Assembly (NCBI GenBank): GCA_964371655.1
Contig: CAYJOD010000059.1
Span: forward strand, 1-38,602
DNA: 38,602 bases
Source: CAZGSN01 sp964371655
GTDB lineage: Bacteria; Desulfobacterota; Binatia; HRBIN30
Reading direction: 5' to 3'
Shown here piece by piece: positions 1 to 8,530 of this stretch. The notes beneath the pieces were generated by a model. The model saw nothing but the letters and a program-made list of their open reading frames with translations, was not told where the DNA came from and did not search any database. Position 1 is the first letter of the stretch; every line of letters begins with the position of its first letter. The position numbers and the translations under genes were made by a program.

Positions 1-18
1 TCTTGCCGGCGCTAATCA

Positions 19-37
19 CGCCGCCTGGAAGGCGGCG
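19..37. repeat. Short perfect hairpin upstream of recA
   Basis: Seven-base arms CGCCGCC (19-25) and GGCGGCG (31-37) enclose TGGAA. It lies about 145 bases before recA and has no T-run, so it is not an obvious intrinsic terminator. It resembles dispersed GC-rich hairpins rather than an SOS operator. Confidence 0.5.
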
Positions 38-92
38 CTCCCAGGGCTACAGAACGTCTGCGAGTTGTCGATACGCTGACGACTGAACCGTA

Positions 93-126
93 GAGGCTCT
101 ATCGTCAACTTTGCCGTGGCCCTGCC
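93..126. repeat. Dispersed motif, copy 1 (core CAACTTTGCCGTGGCC)
   Basis: About 34 bases starting GAGGCTC and ending GCCCTGCC match a second copy at 21419-21452 with only a few mismatches. The 16-base core CAACTTTGCCGTGGCC also recurs exactly at 32011-32026. All three lie outside genes on the + strand. This copy sits 56 bases before the recA start, so it could also carry regulatory signals. The function is unknown. Confidence 0.5.
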
Positions 127-181
127 TTTGGCGGCGAGCGCTATGGACAATTCCGCCGGGCGCAAATAGAGAGGCTGGATC

Positions 182-1249
182 ATGGCAATGGACACAAACA
201 AAGAACGTGCACTCGACCTCGCCCTGGGCCAAATCGAAAAGCAATTTGGCAAGGGTGCCATCATGCGACTTGGCCAGGGGGCTTTGGTGAAGGACATCCA
301 GGTCATCCCCACCGGCTCGTTAGCCCTCGACGTTGCTCTCGGAGTCGGCGGTGTACCGCGCGGACGCGTGATCGAGATCTACGGCCCGGAGTCGAGCGGC
401 AAGACGACTCTGGCCCTGCAGATCGTCGCTCAGGCGCAGAAGCTCGGCGGCGTATGCGCCTTCGTCGACGCCGAGCATGCGCTCGATGTCGGCTACGCGG
501 GTAAGCTCGGCGTGAAGACCGAGGACCTCTTGATCTCGCAACCCGATCACGGCGAGCAGGCGCTCGAGATTACCGAGACGCTGGTGCGCAGCGGCGCCGT
601 CGATGTCCTGGTGGTCGACTCGGTTGCCGCCTTGGTGCCGCGCGCCGAGATCGAAGGCGAGATGGGCGAGCCACAGATGGGTCTGCAGGCGCGCCTGATG
701 TCGCAAGCCCTACGCAAGCTCACCGCCACCATCTCCAAGTCGAATACGATCGTGATCTTCATCAACCAGATCCGCATGAAGATCGGCGTCATGTTCGGAA
801 ATCCGGAAACGACGACCGGCGGCAATGCGCTGAAGTTCTACGCCACCATCCGCCTCGACATTCGTCGTATCGGCGCGATCAAGCAGGGCGACGAGGTCAT
901 CGGCAGCCGCACCAAGGTCAAAGTGGTGAAGAACAAAGTCGCGCCGCCGTTCAAGGAGGCCGAGTTCGACATCCTCTACGGCACCGGCATCTCGCGCGAA
1001 GGCGAGCTCGTCGATCTCGGCTCGGAGCTCGGCATCGTCGAGAAGAGCGGGGCGTGGTACTCGGTCGACGGCGATCGCATTGGCCAGGGCCGCGAGAACG
1101 CCAAGGACTTCCTGCGCGAGCATCCGTCGCTCGCCGATTCCATCGAGCAGAAGCTGCGCGCCAAGTTTGATCTGCCCGGCACCATTGCGCCCGCCGCCGC
1201 CGCACCGGAAGCGCCGAAGCCGGAAGGGAAGAAACCGGGCCGCGGCTAA
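182..1249 (+). CDS. recA: RecA recombinase
   Basis: This is the cytoplasmic DNA-dependent ATPase that forms filaments on single-stranded DNA, drives homologous strand exchange and promotes LexA self-cleavage. The 355-aa length is typical. Visible motifs are the Walker A loop GPESSGKT (residues 68-75), the Walker B strand ending LVVDSVAAL (143-151), the L2 DNA-binding loop with GNPETTTGGNALKFY (206-220), and a C-terminal tail rich in Ala, Pro and Lys. The ATG at 182 is preceded by AGAGAGG (168-174) at good spacing. No recX follows; the next gene is a DUF433 protein 35 bases downstream. I could not find a convincing LexA operator upstream, although a dispersed repeat occupies part of that region. 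The identification is certain. Confidence 0.99.
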   Translation: MAMDTNKERALDLALGQIEKQFGKGAIMRLGQGALVKDIQVIPTGSLALDVALGVGGVPRGRVIEIYGPESSGKTTLALQIVAQAQKLGGVCAFVDAEHALDVGYAGKLGVKTEDLLISQPDHGEQALEITETLVRSGAVDVLVVDSVAALVPRAEIEGEMGEPQMGLQARLMSQALRKLTATISKSNTIVIFINQIRMKIGVMFGNPETTTGGNALKFYATIRLDIRRIGAIKQGDEVIGSRTKVKVVKNKVAPPFKEAEFDILYGTGISREGELVDLGSELGIVEKSGAWYSVDGDRIGQGRENAKDFLREHPSLADSIEQKLRAKFDLPGTIAPAAAAPEAPKPEGKKPGRG

Positions 1250-1284
1250 CGATATTGATTCGGGACGGACGAGGAGAGACGTCG

Positions 1285-1569
1285 ATGACTAGAACCGCCT
1301 TGAAGGTTCGTCACCCGCACATTGAGACTCGAAAGGGTTTCTGCGGGGGGAGCCCGGTGATCGCTGGAACGAAATTCCCCGTTCGCTCCGTCGCAACCTA
1401 CGTGTTGCGTCAGGGCATGACGCCCGAAGAGCTGGCCGCCGAATTTCACCACGTCACGTTGGCGCAAATTCATGACGCCCTCTCGTACTACTACGACGAC
1501 CAGGGAGACATCGATCAGGACATCGCGGCTAACACGGAAGACAACGTGCGCTCGCAGCTCGGGCGCTGA
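1285..1569 (+). CDS. DUF433 (VapB45-like antitoxin-type) protein
   Basis: A 94-aa protein of the DUF433 family, small winged/helix-turn-helix proteins that often act as antitoxins next to a PIN-like (DUF5615-type) toxin. The diagnostic block is the GGSPVIAGTKFPVRSVATYVLRQG region (about residues 22-45) followed by LAAEFHHVTLAQIHDALSYYYD. The ATG at 1285 is chosen over an in-frame TTG at 1255 because GAGGAG (1271-1276) lies eight bases before it. The stop overlaps an ATG (TGATG at 1567-1571) that opens a short reading frame starting MAKIRLLIDE, the usual arrangement for an antitoxin-toxin pair, but that frame decays quickly. The protein is therefore probably an orphan antitoxin-like regulator. 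Its toxin-neutralising role is inferred from the family only. Confidence 0.85.
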   Translation: MTRTALKVRHPHIETRKGFCGGSPVIAGTKFPVRSVATYVLRQGMTPEELAAEFHHVTLAQIHDALSYYYDDQGDIDQDIAANTEDNVRSQLGR

Positions 1570-1697
1570 TGGCGAAGATTCGCCTGCTGATCGACGAGCG
1601 AGGCAAGCCAAAGTCGACACGCGCGGGCTGCCTCCGGTCGATGCGGCGCGTTGGGCCGGATAACGGATCAAACCCTCGTCGCTATTGTTCGTGGTGA
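1569..1697 (+). pseudogene. Remnant of a PIN-like (DUF5615-type) toxin gene
   Basis: An ATG overlapping the DUF433 stop starts a 42-codon frame. Its first ten residues, MAKIRLLIDE, look like the beginning of DUF5615-type PIN-fold toxins (strand plus first catalytic Asp). After about residue 12 the sequence becomes basic and shows no PIN motifs, and the frame ends at TGA 1695-1697. A full toxin would be about 110-130 aa. The simplest reading is a deletion or frameshift that removed the nuclease body after the translationally coupled start. It could instead be chance similarity over ten residues, so confidence is limited. Confidence 0.4.
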
Positions 1698-1810
1698 AGC
1701 GGGGGCGCCAGCGCGACAGACAGAAGAGCCCCGCAGGCAAGCACCCAGCGGCTCTCTGCGCATCAAATGACCGACACGTGCCGAAGTAGCGCGCAGCGCG
1801 CATCGAAGCA

Positions 1811-3094
1811 TCACAAACCACCACGGACGGCACGGGCGGACCAAGTAAAGGTCTTGGTATGGTAGTCCACGTACCCGCCGCCGAGGTCTACAACCAACGC
1901 TGAGCTCGGGTCCCCCGGGGAATTAGTTGACGACCAGTAGACGTGACTCGTACAACTGCAGGTGGCCACCGTCACGTCACTGCACCCCGTGCAACCTCCC
2001 CCATTGTGGAATGCTACGGAAACTGCGGGTGCGACTATTTCAAGGTTCAAAATACTCGTCAGCTCTTTGTAGTTGGGAATTCGCCAGTCAGTGTGTCCGG
2101 CGAAACCACTTCCCGCGTTCAGCGTCGCAAGGAAAGTCGTCACCATGGTGCCGTTCATCGTGTACGGCGCGGAGGCGATGCCCCAGGTGTAGGTGTTGTT
2201 CTGGCCGTGGATGCCTGCCGAGTCGTCTTTCTTCTCCCAAATCAACCCCGTGACGTTATCGGTGATCGTGCCATCGCCGTTATCCGTATACGAAAGCGCC
2301 GCCCCAGCCTGCACCGCACCGTCGGAACCCGGGCCATAGGAAGTCGTCTGTCCCGTCTTCGGCAGGCCACCGGCGCCACGTACAGCGCGAGCACGTACGT
2401 AGCCGGGCACGAAGCTCTTAAACTCGGGCTCCACATGTCCCGCATCGAAGTACACGGACCAAGCATAGAAGTACGGAGGTTCCCGGTTGGTAGTAGATGA
2501 CCAGTAGGCGTTACTACTCGTACAACTGCAGGTCGCCGCTGTCACGTCACTGCAACCCGTGCAACCTGCACCATTGTGGAATACAGCAGAAACTGCGGGA
2601 TTCCACTTCTCAAGATCCAAGATGCTTGTCAGCTCTTTGTAGTTGGGAATCCGCCAGTCGGTGTGTCCGGCGAAACCACCCCCCGCGTTCAGCGTGGCCA
2701 GAAACGTTGTCATGATCGTGCCTTCCATCGTCGAGTGAAATGACCCGTCATAAATGGCTCACGTGTACATGTTGTTCTGGCCGTGGATGCCTGCTGAGTC
2801 GTCTTTCTTCTACCACATCAAGCCCGTGACGTTGTCGGTGATCGTGCCGTCGCCATTGTCGACGAAGCGCGGCGGCGGGCTCGGCGGGCATGTGGGCGCC
2901 GGGATGCTCGCACCGCGGAAGTTGCTGACGCATTGCTGAAGCTCACCAAGCGAGACGGCACCGTTGTTATCGGCGTCACCGAGCAGGCAGGCGGCGGCAC
3001 TTGCTCTGGCGCCAATCGTGAGCACGACCAGGAAGGTGAGCGTGAGTTGCTTCATCAATGAAGCAACTGCCAATCGCGCGATGTGCTTGTTCAT
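1811..3094 (-). pseudogene. Secreted double-DUF1566 (Lcl-type) protein, interrupted by two in-frame stops
   Basis: One continuous frame runs from ATG 3094 to the stop at 1811 but is broken by TAG at 2810-2812 and TGA at 2759-2761, seventeen codons apart. The order is: a signal peptide (about residues 1-35), a dockerin/EF-hand-like stretch GDADNNGAVSLGELQQC, then two tandem DUF1566 domains, each opening with VDNGDGTITDNVTGL or a close variant and containing HTDWRIPNYKELTSIL. The second domain keeps LIWEKKDDS and TYTWG where the first has LMW-stop-KKDDS and MYT-stop. The lesions are therefore Glu-to-TAG and Trp-to-TGA substitutions, not frameshifts. A restart at ATG 2728 would give 305 aa without a signal peptide. 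Family members are extracellular proteins of poorly known function. I read this as a recent pseudogene. Confidence 0.8.
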
Positions 3095-3373
3095 GAGCTC
3101 TCCCCTTCGATCGTGTCGGCGCCTTCAGCCGGACGCCATTACGGGCAGAGCTATCACGATGACTCCCTTGTTGACATGCGCCGCTCACGAGTCACTAAAC
3201 CGCTCGGCAGCTCGCCGCCGGTCCGGCGTTTCCGCGGCGCTGAAAATATTGATCGGCTGCGGCTCTTACGCTGAAGGCGTAGGTCGTTGCATAGACAGCG
3301 CGTAGGTTGACGCATATGGGCGTTGCCCTGGGCTGTTGAATGACGGTCCCTTTGGGGCGCTCAGCAGCCTATC

Positions 3374-6010
3374 TCACCGGACAGTTCCCCCAAAGCGCCG
3401 TTGCGCGACGTCGGCCAGGAACAACAGCATGGCGAGCGGAACCAGCCACCAATCGAGGTGGTGGTCGACGCGGCGGGTGCCGGGCTGGCGCCCGGCGATG
3501 GTCCGGATCGGGGCGTCGACGGCACCGCCGGTCTCGGCGCTCAGTCTCTGCAACAATGGGAGATTGGGCTGCAAGCGCTCGAACTCCTCTTGCGAGGCGT
3601 CGTCGACGGCAGGAATCGAGATCGACTGTGTCCGCTGGCGAACGCTGCCGTCCGTTTGTCGTACCGACAACGCCAGGGTGTAGCGACCGCCAGAAAGCTT
3701 CGGCAGCGTCGCGGTGAATCGGCGTGCGCTGACCGGAACCAAGGGCACATCCATGGGCCGCGCGCCGTCGACCAGTCGTGCGCTGAGGACGCTGCTGCCC
3801 AGGTCTGCAAAGCCTTCGACGCTGAGCTCCACCGCATCGAGGTTGCGCCGCGCCTGCACCGCGAAGTCGCTGGGGGTATGTGCCGGCGCCGCCCAGTTTA
3901 CGATCTGCGACCACAGCTTTCCAAAACCGTCCCAGCCTACCCAGGTCTCGGCGTCGTCTTGAAAATCCGCGGTGAACGCGACGACATGCCCGAGACCGTA
4001 CTGCCACGTTGCCAGCAGCGGGTCCTTCTTGTCGACGGTGGCGACGTGCAGCAAGACATCGGCGCTGGGCTGCGCCCGTGAGTAGGCGTAACCCGACAGC
4101 AGCGGGATCTCCTCGCTGGCAATGCCGCGCAGGAGCTGGGAGGTCGTATCGAGGCGCGGTACGAATACCTGCTCACCTTGCGGTGTCTGCATGACTTGGC
4201 GCGTCGTGTCCTTGAGCAGCAGCTCCGGCAACGTCCCCGCATTCAGGACCTGATAGAAAGTGCCGCCGGTGCGCTGCGAGATCTTCTTCAGCAGACTGAC
4301 GTCTTCTTGATCGTCGCCGATGCGGATCGTCGTCACACTGATTTTGGCCTTGGCGAGCGCGGCGATCAGCTCGTCGTGTTCGGAGACCGGCCGGTTGGTA
4401 TTGCCATCGGTCATGAGAACGATGTGCGCGTTCGTTGCTCGCGATGCGGACAGCTGGCGTATCGCCATCAGCAGCGCGTCGTAGAAATCGGTGCCGCCGC
4501 CCACCTGCACGCGCGGGAGGTCGCGTTCGAGGATGACGCGGTTGTCGCGCAGCGGCCGCAGCGGGGCGATCTCGAACGCGAGAGAGTCGAAGGCGACGAC
4601 GCCGATGCGATCGCTCTCGCGCAGCTGCCGTACGACGCTCAGCGCCGCACGCTTGGCGTAGACGAGCTTGGACTGATTCTCGCTGAGCTCGAAACGATTT
4701 TGGAAATGGTAAGCCATGCTCTTGGAGCGATCGATCAACAGAAACAACGCCAGCGGCTCGCGCTCGCGCTGCGGCGGCTTGCGCGGCTCCAGAGTTACCG
4801 GCAGCACGCGCTCTACAGCCGTACCCTTGAAGTCGGCGTCACCGAACGAACGCTCACCGCCCACCATGATGAAGCCGCCGCCGAAATCGCGAACGTATCT
4901 CTCGATGACGTCGAAAGATTGCCTGCCGAAAGACTTCGCCGTGACGGCGTCGAAGAGCACGGCATGGTAGCTCAAGAGATCTTGCGGCGATGCCGGCAGC
5001 TCGCCGGGGCCGATGCTGACCACGTCCAAGCCCTTGCGCCGCAACACCAGCGCCAACGCCGAGTGGTGCCGCGCGCTGACGACGAGAACCCGCGGCTTGC
5101 CGCTGACCGTGATCGCCACGTCGCGGAAATTGTTGCCCGCGATCGTATCGCCTGCCGCGGTGACCCGCGCCCGCAGTCGGCGCGAGCCGGCGGAGCGCAG
5201 CCGGTACGGGATCTCGGCGGCGTTGAGACCGGGCTGCAGCTCGATCTTCTCGGTGCCCACGGATTCGCCGTCCACCGACAGCTCGAGTGTGGCGTCGCGC
5301 TGGCCAGCGTCATTCCTGACCACGACTCGCACCGGGAAGACGCTGCCTTGAGTCACCACAGGTGGAACCGCAACCTTGTCGACCGCGACATCGGGCCCGC
5401 CGGCATGCGGCGGCAGCGCCGCATAGATCGACACGTGCGCGAAGCGCGCCGACGCGATCGTGTTGAGGCTGTTACCGCGCGTCTCGTTGCCGTCGGTCAC
5501 CAGAACCAGACGGCGTTCGGTCTCGGGTGGGAATAGCGCCAGCGACGTGTCGATGGCGGTCTCCAGGTTGGTTGCTGTGGAGGGCACCGGTAGGTTCGTC
5601 CATCTTAACTGCGACGGCGGTGCCGGTGCCTGCAAAACGGAGGCGCCGGCGCCGAACTGAACGACGCCAAGCTCGTCGCCCGGTGGCAACGCAGCAGCGA
5701 GGCTGTGCACGTAACGCTCCGCCCATGCCCGTCCGTCGGCGTCGATGCTGTCCGACATGTCGACGGCGGCGACCACAGACAAGCGGCGTTCGGGAAGCAG
5801 CACGCTCAAGCGCAGACCGGCGAGTGCCAGGACCAGCAGCGCGAACGCGGTTGCGCGCAAGGCACGCGCCCGGCGCCAAGGCCGACGCGCTCCAATGACG
5901 AAGAACAACGGCAGCAGGAGCAACAGGACCAGGGCCAGCGGCCGTTCGAATGAAGCACGGGCGACATCGAGGTGCGCGAGCAGGTAGGAGAGGCTGACTT
6001 GCTCGTTCAA
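3374..6010 (-). CDS. Membrane protein with two VWA domains and a GATase-like domain
   Basis: An 878-aa inner-membrane protein and the last gene of the leftward MoxR/VWA cluster. Two N-terminal membrane segments (about 24-41 and 52-71) precede a VWA domain with the metal site DMSDS (84-88) and TDGNET. A beta-sandwich region follows, then a glutamine-amidotransferase-like domain (about 307-407, FGGGFIMVGGERSFG), a second VWA domain with DRSKS (427-431), GGGTD (504-508) and TDGN (534-537), and a last membrane segment (about 854-870). VWA domains of this kind bind partner proteins through Mg2+; the target is unknown. I start at TTG 6010 because GGAGAGGGGG lies eight bases before it. The in-frame ATG at 6139 would translate a REP hairpin (6059-6092) into an arginine-rich leader. 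Confidence 0.88.
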   Translation of the reverse strand: MNEQVSLSYLLAHLDVARASFERPLALVLLLLLPLFFVIGARRPWRRARALRATAFALLVLALAGLRLSVLLPERRLSVVAAVDMSDSIDADGRAWAERYVHSLAAALPPGDELGVVQFGAGASVLQAPAPPSQLRWTNLPVPSTATNLETAIDTSLALFPPETERRLVLVTDGNETRGNSLNTIASARFAHVSIYAALPPHAGGPDVAVDKVAVPPVVTQGSVFPVRVVVRNDAGQRDATLELSVDGESVGTEKIELQPGLNAAEIPYRLRSAGSRRLRARVTAAGDTIAGNNFRDVAITVSGKPRVLVVSARHHSALALVLRRKGLDVVSIGPGELPASPQDLLSYHAVLFDAVTAKSFGRQSFDVIERYVRDFGGGFIMVGGERSFGDADFKGTAVERVLPVTLEPRKPPQREREPLALFLLIDRSKSMAYHFQNRFELSENQSKLVYAKRAALSVVRQLRESDRIGVVAFDSLAFEIAPLRPLRDNRVILERDLPRVQVGGGTDFYDALLMAIRQLSASRATNAHIVLMTDGNTNRPVSEHDELIAALAKAKISVTTIRIGDDQEDVSLLKKISQRTGGTFYQVLNAGTLPELLLKDTTRQVMQTPQGEQVFVPRLDTTSQLLRGIASEEIPLLSGYAYSRAQPSADVLLHVATVDKKDPLLATWQYGLGHVVAFTADFQDDAETWVGWDGFGKLWSQIVNWAAPAHTPSDFAVQARRNLDAVELSVEGFADLGSSVLSARLVDGARPMDVPLVPVSARRFTATLPKLSGGRYTLALSVRQTDGSVRQRTQSISIPAVDDASQEEFERLQPNLPLLQRLSAETGGAVDAPIRTIAGRQPGTRRVDHHLDWWLVPLAMLLFLADVAQRRFGGTVR

Positions 6011-6058
6011 GTCGGAGCCCCCTCTCCAACCCCGCGCCCGCCGGCGCCATGCCAGCTC

Positions 6059-6092
6059 CCCTCTCCCGCGCCAATTCCGGCGCGGGAGAGGG
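6059..6092. repeat. REP-like hairpin with perfect 14-bp stem
   Basis: Arms CCCTCTCCCGCGCC (6059-6072) and GGCGCGGGAGAGGG (6079-6092) enclose AATTCC, followed by GTTAGCGTGAGGG. The same unit recurs at 18143-18176. It forms the left half of a composite REP pair whose right half carries the 147-bp element (copy A). Confidence 0.85.
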
Positions 6093-6234
6093 TTAGCGTG
6101 AGGGCCGGCGGACAGGATGGGCCCGCGCTCCGGACCCATCCTCCGGAGTCCTGCGGACGGTGGAGCTCGGCGGCGGATGTGCGGAGCAGGTGTTGAGCGA
6201 AAAATGATCCCTCACCCCCGCCCTCTGAGACTGG

Positions 6235-6381
6235 CGATTGTCTCCGCAACCGGCCGTCGCTCGGAAAATGGAAAACCGGAAACCGGAAACCGAAAATGGA
6301 AAACCGGCCTTTCTGCATAAGCATTGCGCAGTTTGCGGTTTCCTGTTTCCCGTTTCCTGTTTTCCATTCGGGATTATCGAC
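6235..6381. repeat. 147-bp palindromic heptamer-arm element, copy A
   Basis: The element runs from CGAT to ATCGAC, with arms built from GGAAAAC, CGGAAAC and AGGAAAC units inverted at the far end, and a conserved centre AACCGGCCTTTCTGCATAAG. It is about 90 % identical by eye, with no length change, to copies at 13685-13831 and 15354-15500. The left terminus extends as CTGAGACTGGCGAT from 6225. It lies inside the arm of a REP unit: sequence ending CCCTCT precedes it and CCTCTCTCGC follows. The gap 6011-6479 holds no gene. Confidence 0.85.
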
Positions 6382-6386
6382 GCTCT

Positions 6387-6413
6387 CCTCTCTCGCAAGT
6401 AATGCGGGAGAGG
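6387..6413. repeat. REP-like hairpin with AAGTAAT loop
   Basis: Arms CCTCTCTCGC and GCGGGAGAGG (one G-T pair) enclose AAGTAAT, the same loop as the hairpin at 9532-9560. The tail, GGGGTGCT followed by TTCGGTTGTGGGC (to about 6450), matches the tail of the REP unit at 18226-18253. Confidence 0.8.
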
Positions 6414-6479
6414 GGGTGCTACCAAACACCGCCGCGGGTTCGGTTGTGGGCACGCGTCCGATCCGTGTTCTCATGAAGC

Positions 6480-8342
6480 TCATCGCGCCCCCTGCGAACG
6501 TCGAGCCGCCGCGACCCACTCGGCGATGAGCAGGGCGGCGGCGGCGAGCCACAACCACGCGCCAAAATCGGCGGTCGTCGGCAGCGCCTGCGGCACTCCG
6601 GCCGCTGCCGCTTGCGGGCTCGCCATCACTGGAGGTTCGCTAGCCGGTCTACCGATATCCGATTCCTGCGGGTCGGCAAAATTTGCCAACAGAACGGTCT
6701 TCTTGTCGCCGGCTCGCAGCTCATACGCGCCGGCGAGCAGCGGCTCGATGAGCGGTGTCGCGCCATCGATGCTGAGCTCCTGCCCGCGCGGATCGATTGC
6801 ACGTACGGGTGGCGTCAGAGCGCTGAGGCTTATGGCCTCACCGGTGCGCGCGATCATGACGTCGTCGTGCTGCGGTGCCAGCCAGTCGATCAGGTTCAGC
6901 AGCAACAGCAACCAGCTCGTGCTGTCGGAACGTAGGATGTGCTCCGCCTCGAGGTCGAAGGTGAGGCAGGCGTGCCGCTGTGTGCCACGCTCGAATGTGA
7001 ACGCGAGCGGGAGCACGCGCTCGCGCGTGCGCGTGCTCAGCAAGATCTCGCTGCCGGCCGGAGCCGTGACGATGCGTGCCCGTGACAGCGGCATCGACGC
7101 GAGCGGCTGGATCGAGCGCAACGCCGGGTGCGCGGCCGACCAATCGATGACCTCCAGGTCGGTCGCCTCGCCCGTGCTTGTGAACAGCGATCCTTGCTCC
7201 GGCGGAAAGACATAAAGGGCATTGACCCCCGGCGGTGCTTCGGGTGCAACCCGATGGAAGATCACGACGTCGACCGACCGGCCTGCCTCCGGCGTGAACG
7301 CCGTCGGGTCGATGACCGTCAGATCGAGGCGTGCCGCCGGCGCGAGGTTGCGCAGGTCGTTGGCCAGCGCCGATGGTTTCGACACCACCAGCACGCGCAA
7401 CGCCCGCGCCTCGCGGATCCACCCGTAGGCAACGTTGTCCAGCTCCAGCGCGTCGGCGGGATCGAGCTTCGCGGTCACCTTGCCGGCGCGCGGAAAGCCG
7501 CTGACCAGCAGGCGTTTGGTCTCCAACGGCCCCAGACTGAAGCCGTGGCGTTCGACGACCTGATCTTCGACCTGAACCGTGACCAGGCCGTGTCCCTCGC
7601 GCGCTGAGAAGTTGCGCACCTGGATCTGTGCTTGCGCGGCTTCGTAGCCCTGGAAACGTCCTTGTTGGATCTGCAACGACTCGATGGCGATGTTGTCATC
7701 GCTTCGCCCGATTTGAAACACGGTGACCTGATCGCGTCGTGTCGCTGGTAGCTGGCTGCGTGGGGTGTCCGTAAACGCCAGAATGTCGGTGGGCAGATCG
7801 CTGCGCTGTCGGACGTTGTCGGCAAACGCCAGCGCTACGGCTAGGTCGCCGCCGGCGTCCACCGTAGTTGCCTGTGCCAAAGCCGCGCGCAGCGCGGTGT
7901 GATCGCGCGTGAGCTCTACGAGCACGGACGCGGAATGCCCGGCGGCCACCACCATCGCTTCGTCGTCGGCCGGCAAGCCGTCGACGAACCCGATGGCTTC
8001 CTGGCGCGCCGTTTCAAAGCGCGTCGTTTGCCCTTGGCGCGCCTGCATGCTCGCGGTGGTGTCGAGTACGACGATGTGCCGCTGTCCGGAACGCAACGCC
8101 GCGGCACTGCGCCAATAGGGTTTCGCCAATCCCACGATCAGCAGCGTTAACGCCAACGCTTGCAGGAAGAACAGCAAGTCCGGCCGCCAGCGTCGCGCCC
8201 GGGCGCGGTCGTCGCGTACCTGCTCCCACAATAACAGCGAAGGCAGCACGACACGTTGCCGCGGCCGCTCCCACAGGTACAGCAGCACCAACGCCGCCAC
8301 CAGCGCGGCGAACACGAACGCGATCGGATCAGCAAAGGCCAT
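6480..8342 (-). CDS. BatA-type membrane protein with VWA domain
   Basis: A 620-aa inner-membrane protein. It has the paired N-terminal membrane segments of the BatA family (about 5-23 and 56-73), then a VWA domain with the metal-site motif DTTAS (94-98, a Thr variant of DxSxS), a long beta-rich periplasmic region, and a C-terminal membrane segment (about 592-612). It is the fourth gene of the cluster MoxR, DUF58, BatA-type, double VWA. Such clusters are thought to let a MoxR AAA+ ATPase act on a client through VWA adaptors; the client here is unknown. ATG 8342 is preceded by GGGGTGAG. A repeat element of 149 bases separates it from the upstream DUF58 gene, so the cluster may not be one uninterrupted message. 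Confidence 0.88.
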   Translation of the reverse strand: MAFADPIAFVFAALVAALVLLYLWERPRQRVVLPSLLLWEQVRDDRARARRWRPDLLFFLQALALTLLIVGLAKPYWRSAAALRSGQRHIVVLDTTASMQARQGQTTRFETARQEAIGFVDGLPADDEAMVVAAGHSASVLVELTRDHTALRAALAQATTVDAGGDLAVALAFADNVRQRSDLPTDILAFTDTPRSQLPATRRDQVTVFQIGRSDDNIAIESLQIQQGRFQGYEAAQAQIQVRNFSAREGHGLVTVQVEDQVVERHGFSLGPLETKRLLVSGFPRAGKVTAKLDPADALELDNVAYGWIREARALRVLVVSKPSALANDLRNLAPAARLDLTVIDPTAFTPEAGRSVDVVIFHRVAPEAPPGVNALYVFPPEQGSLFTSTGEATDLEVIDWSAAHPALRSIQPLASMPLSRARIVTAPAGSEILLSTRTRERVLPLAFTFERGTQRHACLTFDLEAEHILRSDSTSWLLLLLNLIDWLAPQHDDVMIARTGEAISLSALTPPVRAIDPRGQELSIDGATPLIEPLLAGAYELRAGDKKTVLLANFADPQESDIGRPASEPPVMASPQAAAAGVPQALPTTADFGAWLWLAAAALLIAEWVAAARRSQGAR

Positions 8343-8365
8343 CTCACCCCAATCGGAAAAAGAGC

Positions 8366-8514
8366 TTCACCGCAGAGGCGCTGAGACGCAGAGCCAGAGC
8401 GGAGAAGATGGAGGAAGACATGAAGCAATGAAGGCCTGCAAAACGAGCTTGGCGCCCAGGCCCCTTAGTAACTGAATTACTCATTCCTCCGCGCCTCTGC
8501 GTCTCTGCGGTAAA
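8366..8514. repeat. Palindromic element with octamer arms (CGCAGAGA type)
   Basis: The left arm (8366-8393) starts TTCACCGCAGAGGCGCTGAG and the right arm (8486-8514) contains GCGCCTCTGCGTCTCTGCGG, its imperfect inverse. The spacer of about 92 bases is unlike those of the relatives at 29562-29720 and 34010-34160. It fills the gap between the BatA-type and DUF58 genes. Confidence 0.8.
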
Positions 8515-8530
8515 GTTCTCTTCTCGGCCC

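Noticed and set aside
50..181. LexA/SOS operator before recA
   Set aside because: GAAC and GTT occur near 52-67, but the spacing fits neither GAAC-N4-GTTC nor GTTC-N7-GTTC, and the region contains a dispersed repeat.
2759..2761. Selenocysteine reading of the TGA in the DUF1566 gene
   Set aside because: A TAG lies 17 codons away in the same frame, the equivalent residue in copy 2 is Trp, and no nearby selenocysteine-type hairpin was recognised.
3095..3373. Extra gene or terminator between the DUF1566 pseudogene and the double-VWA gene
   Set aside because: Only short unconserved frames and a five-base hairpin (TACGC/GCGTA at 3267-3281) without a T-run.
4178..5536. 452-aa open frame on the + strand
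   Set aside because: Antisense shadow of the double-VWA gene; no domain features, arginine/histidine-rich composition typical of GC-rich shadows.
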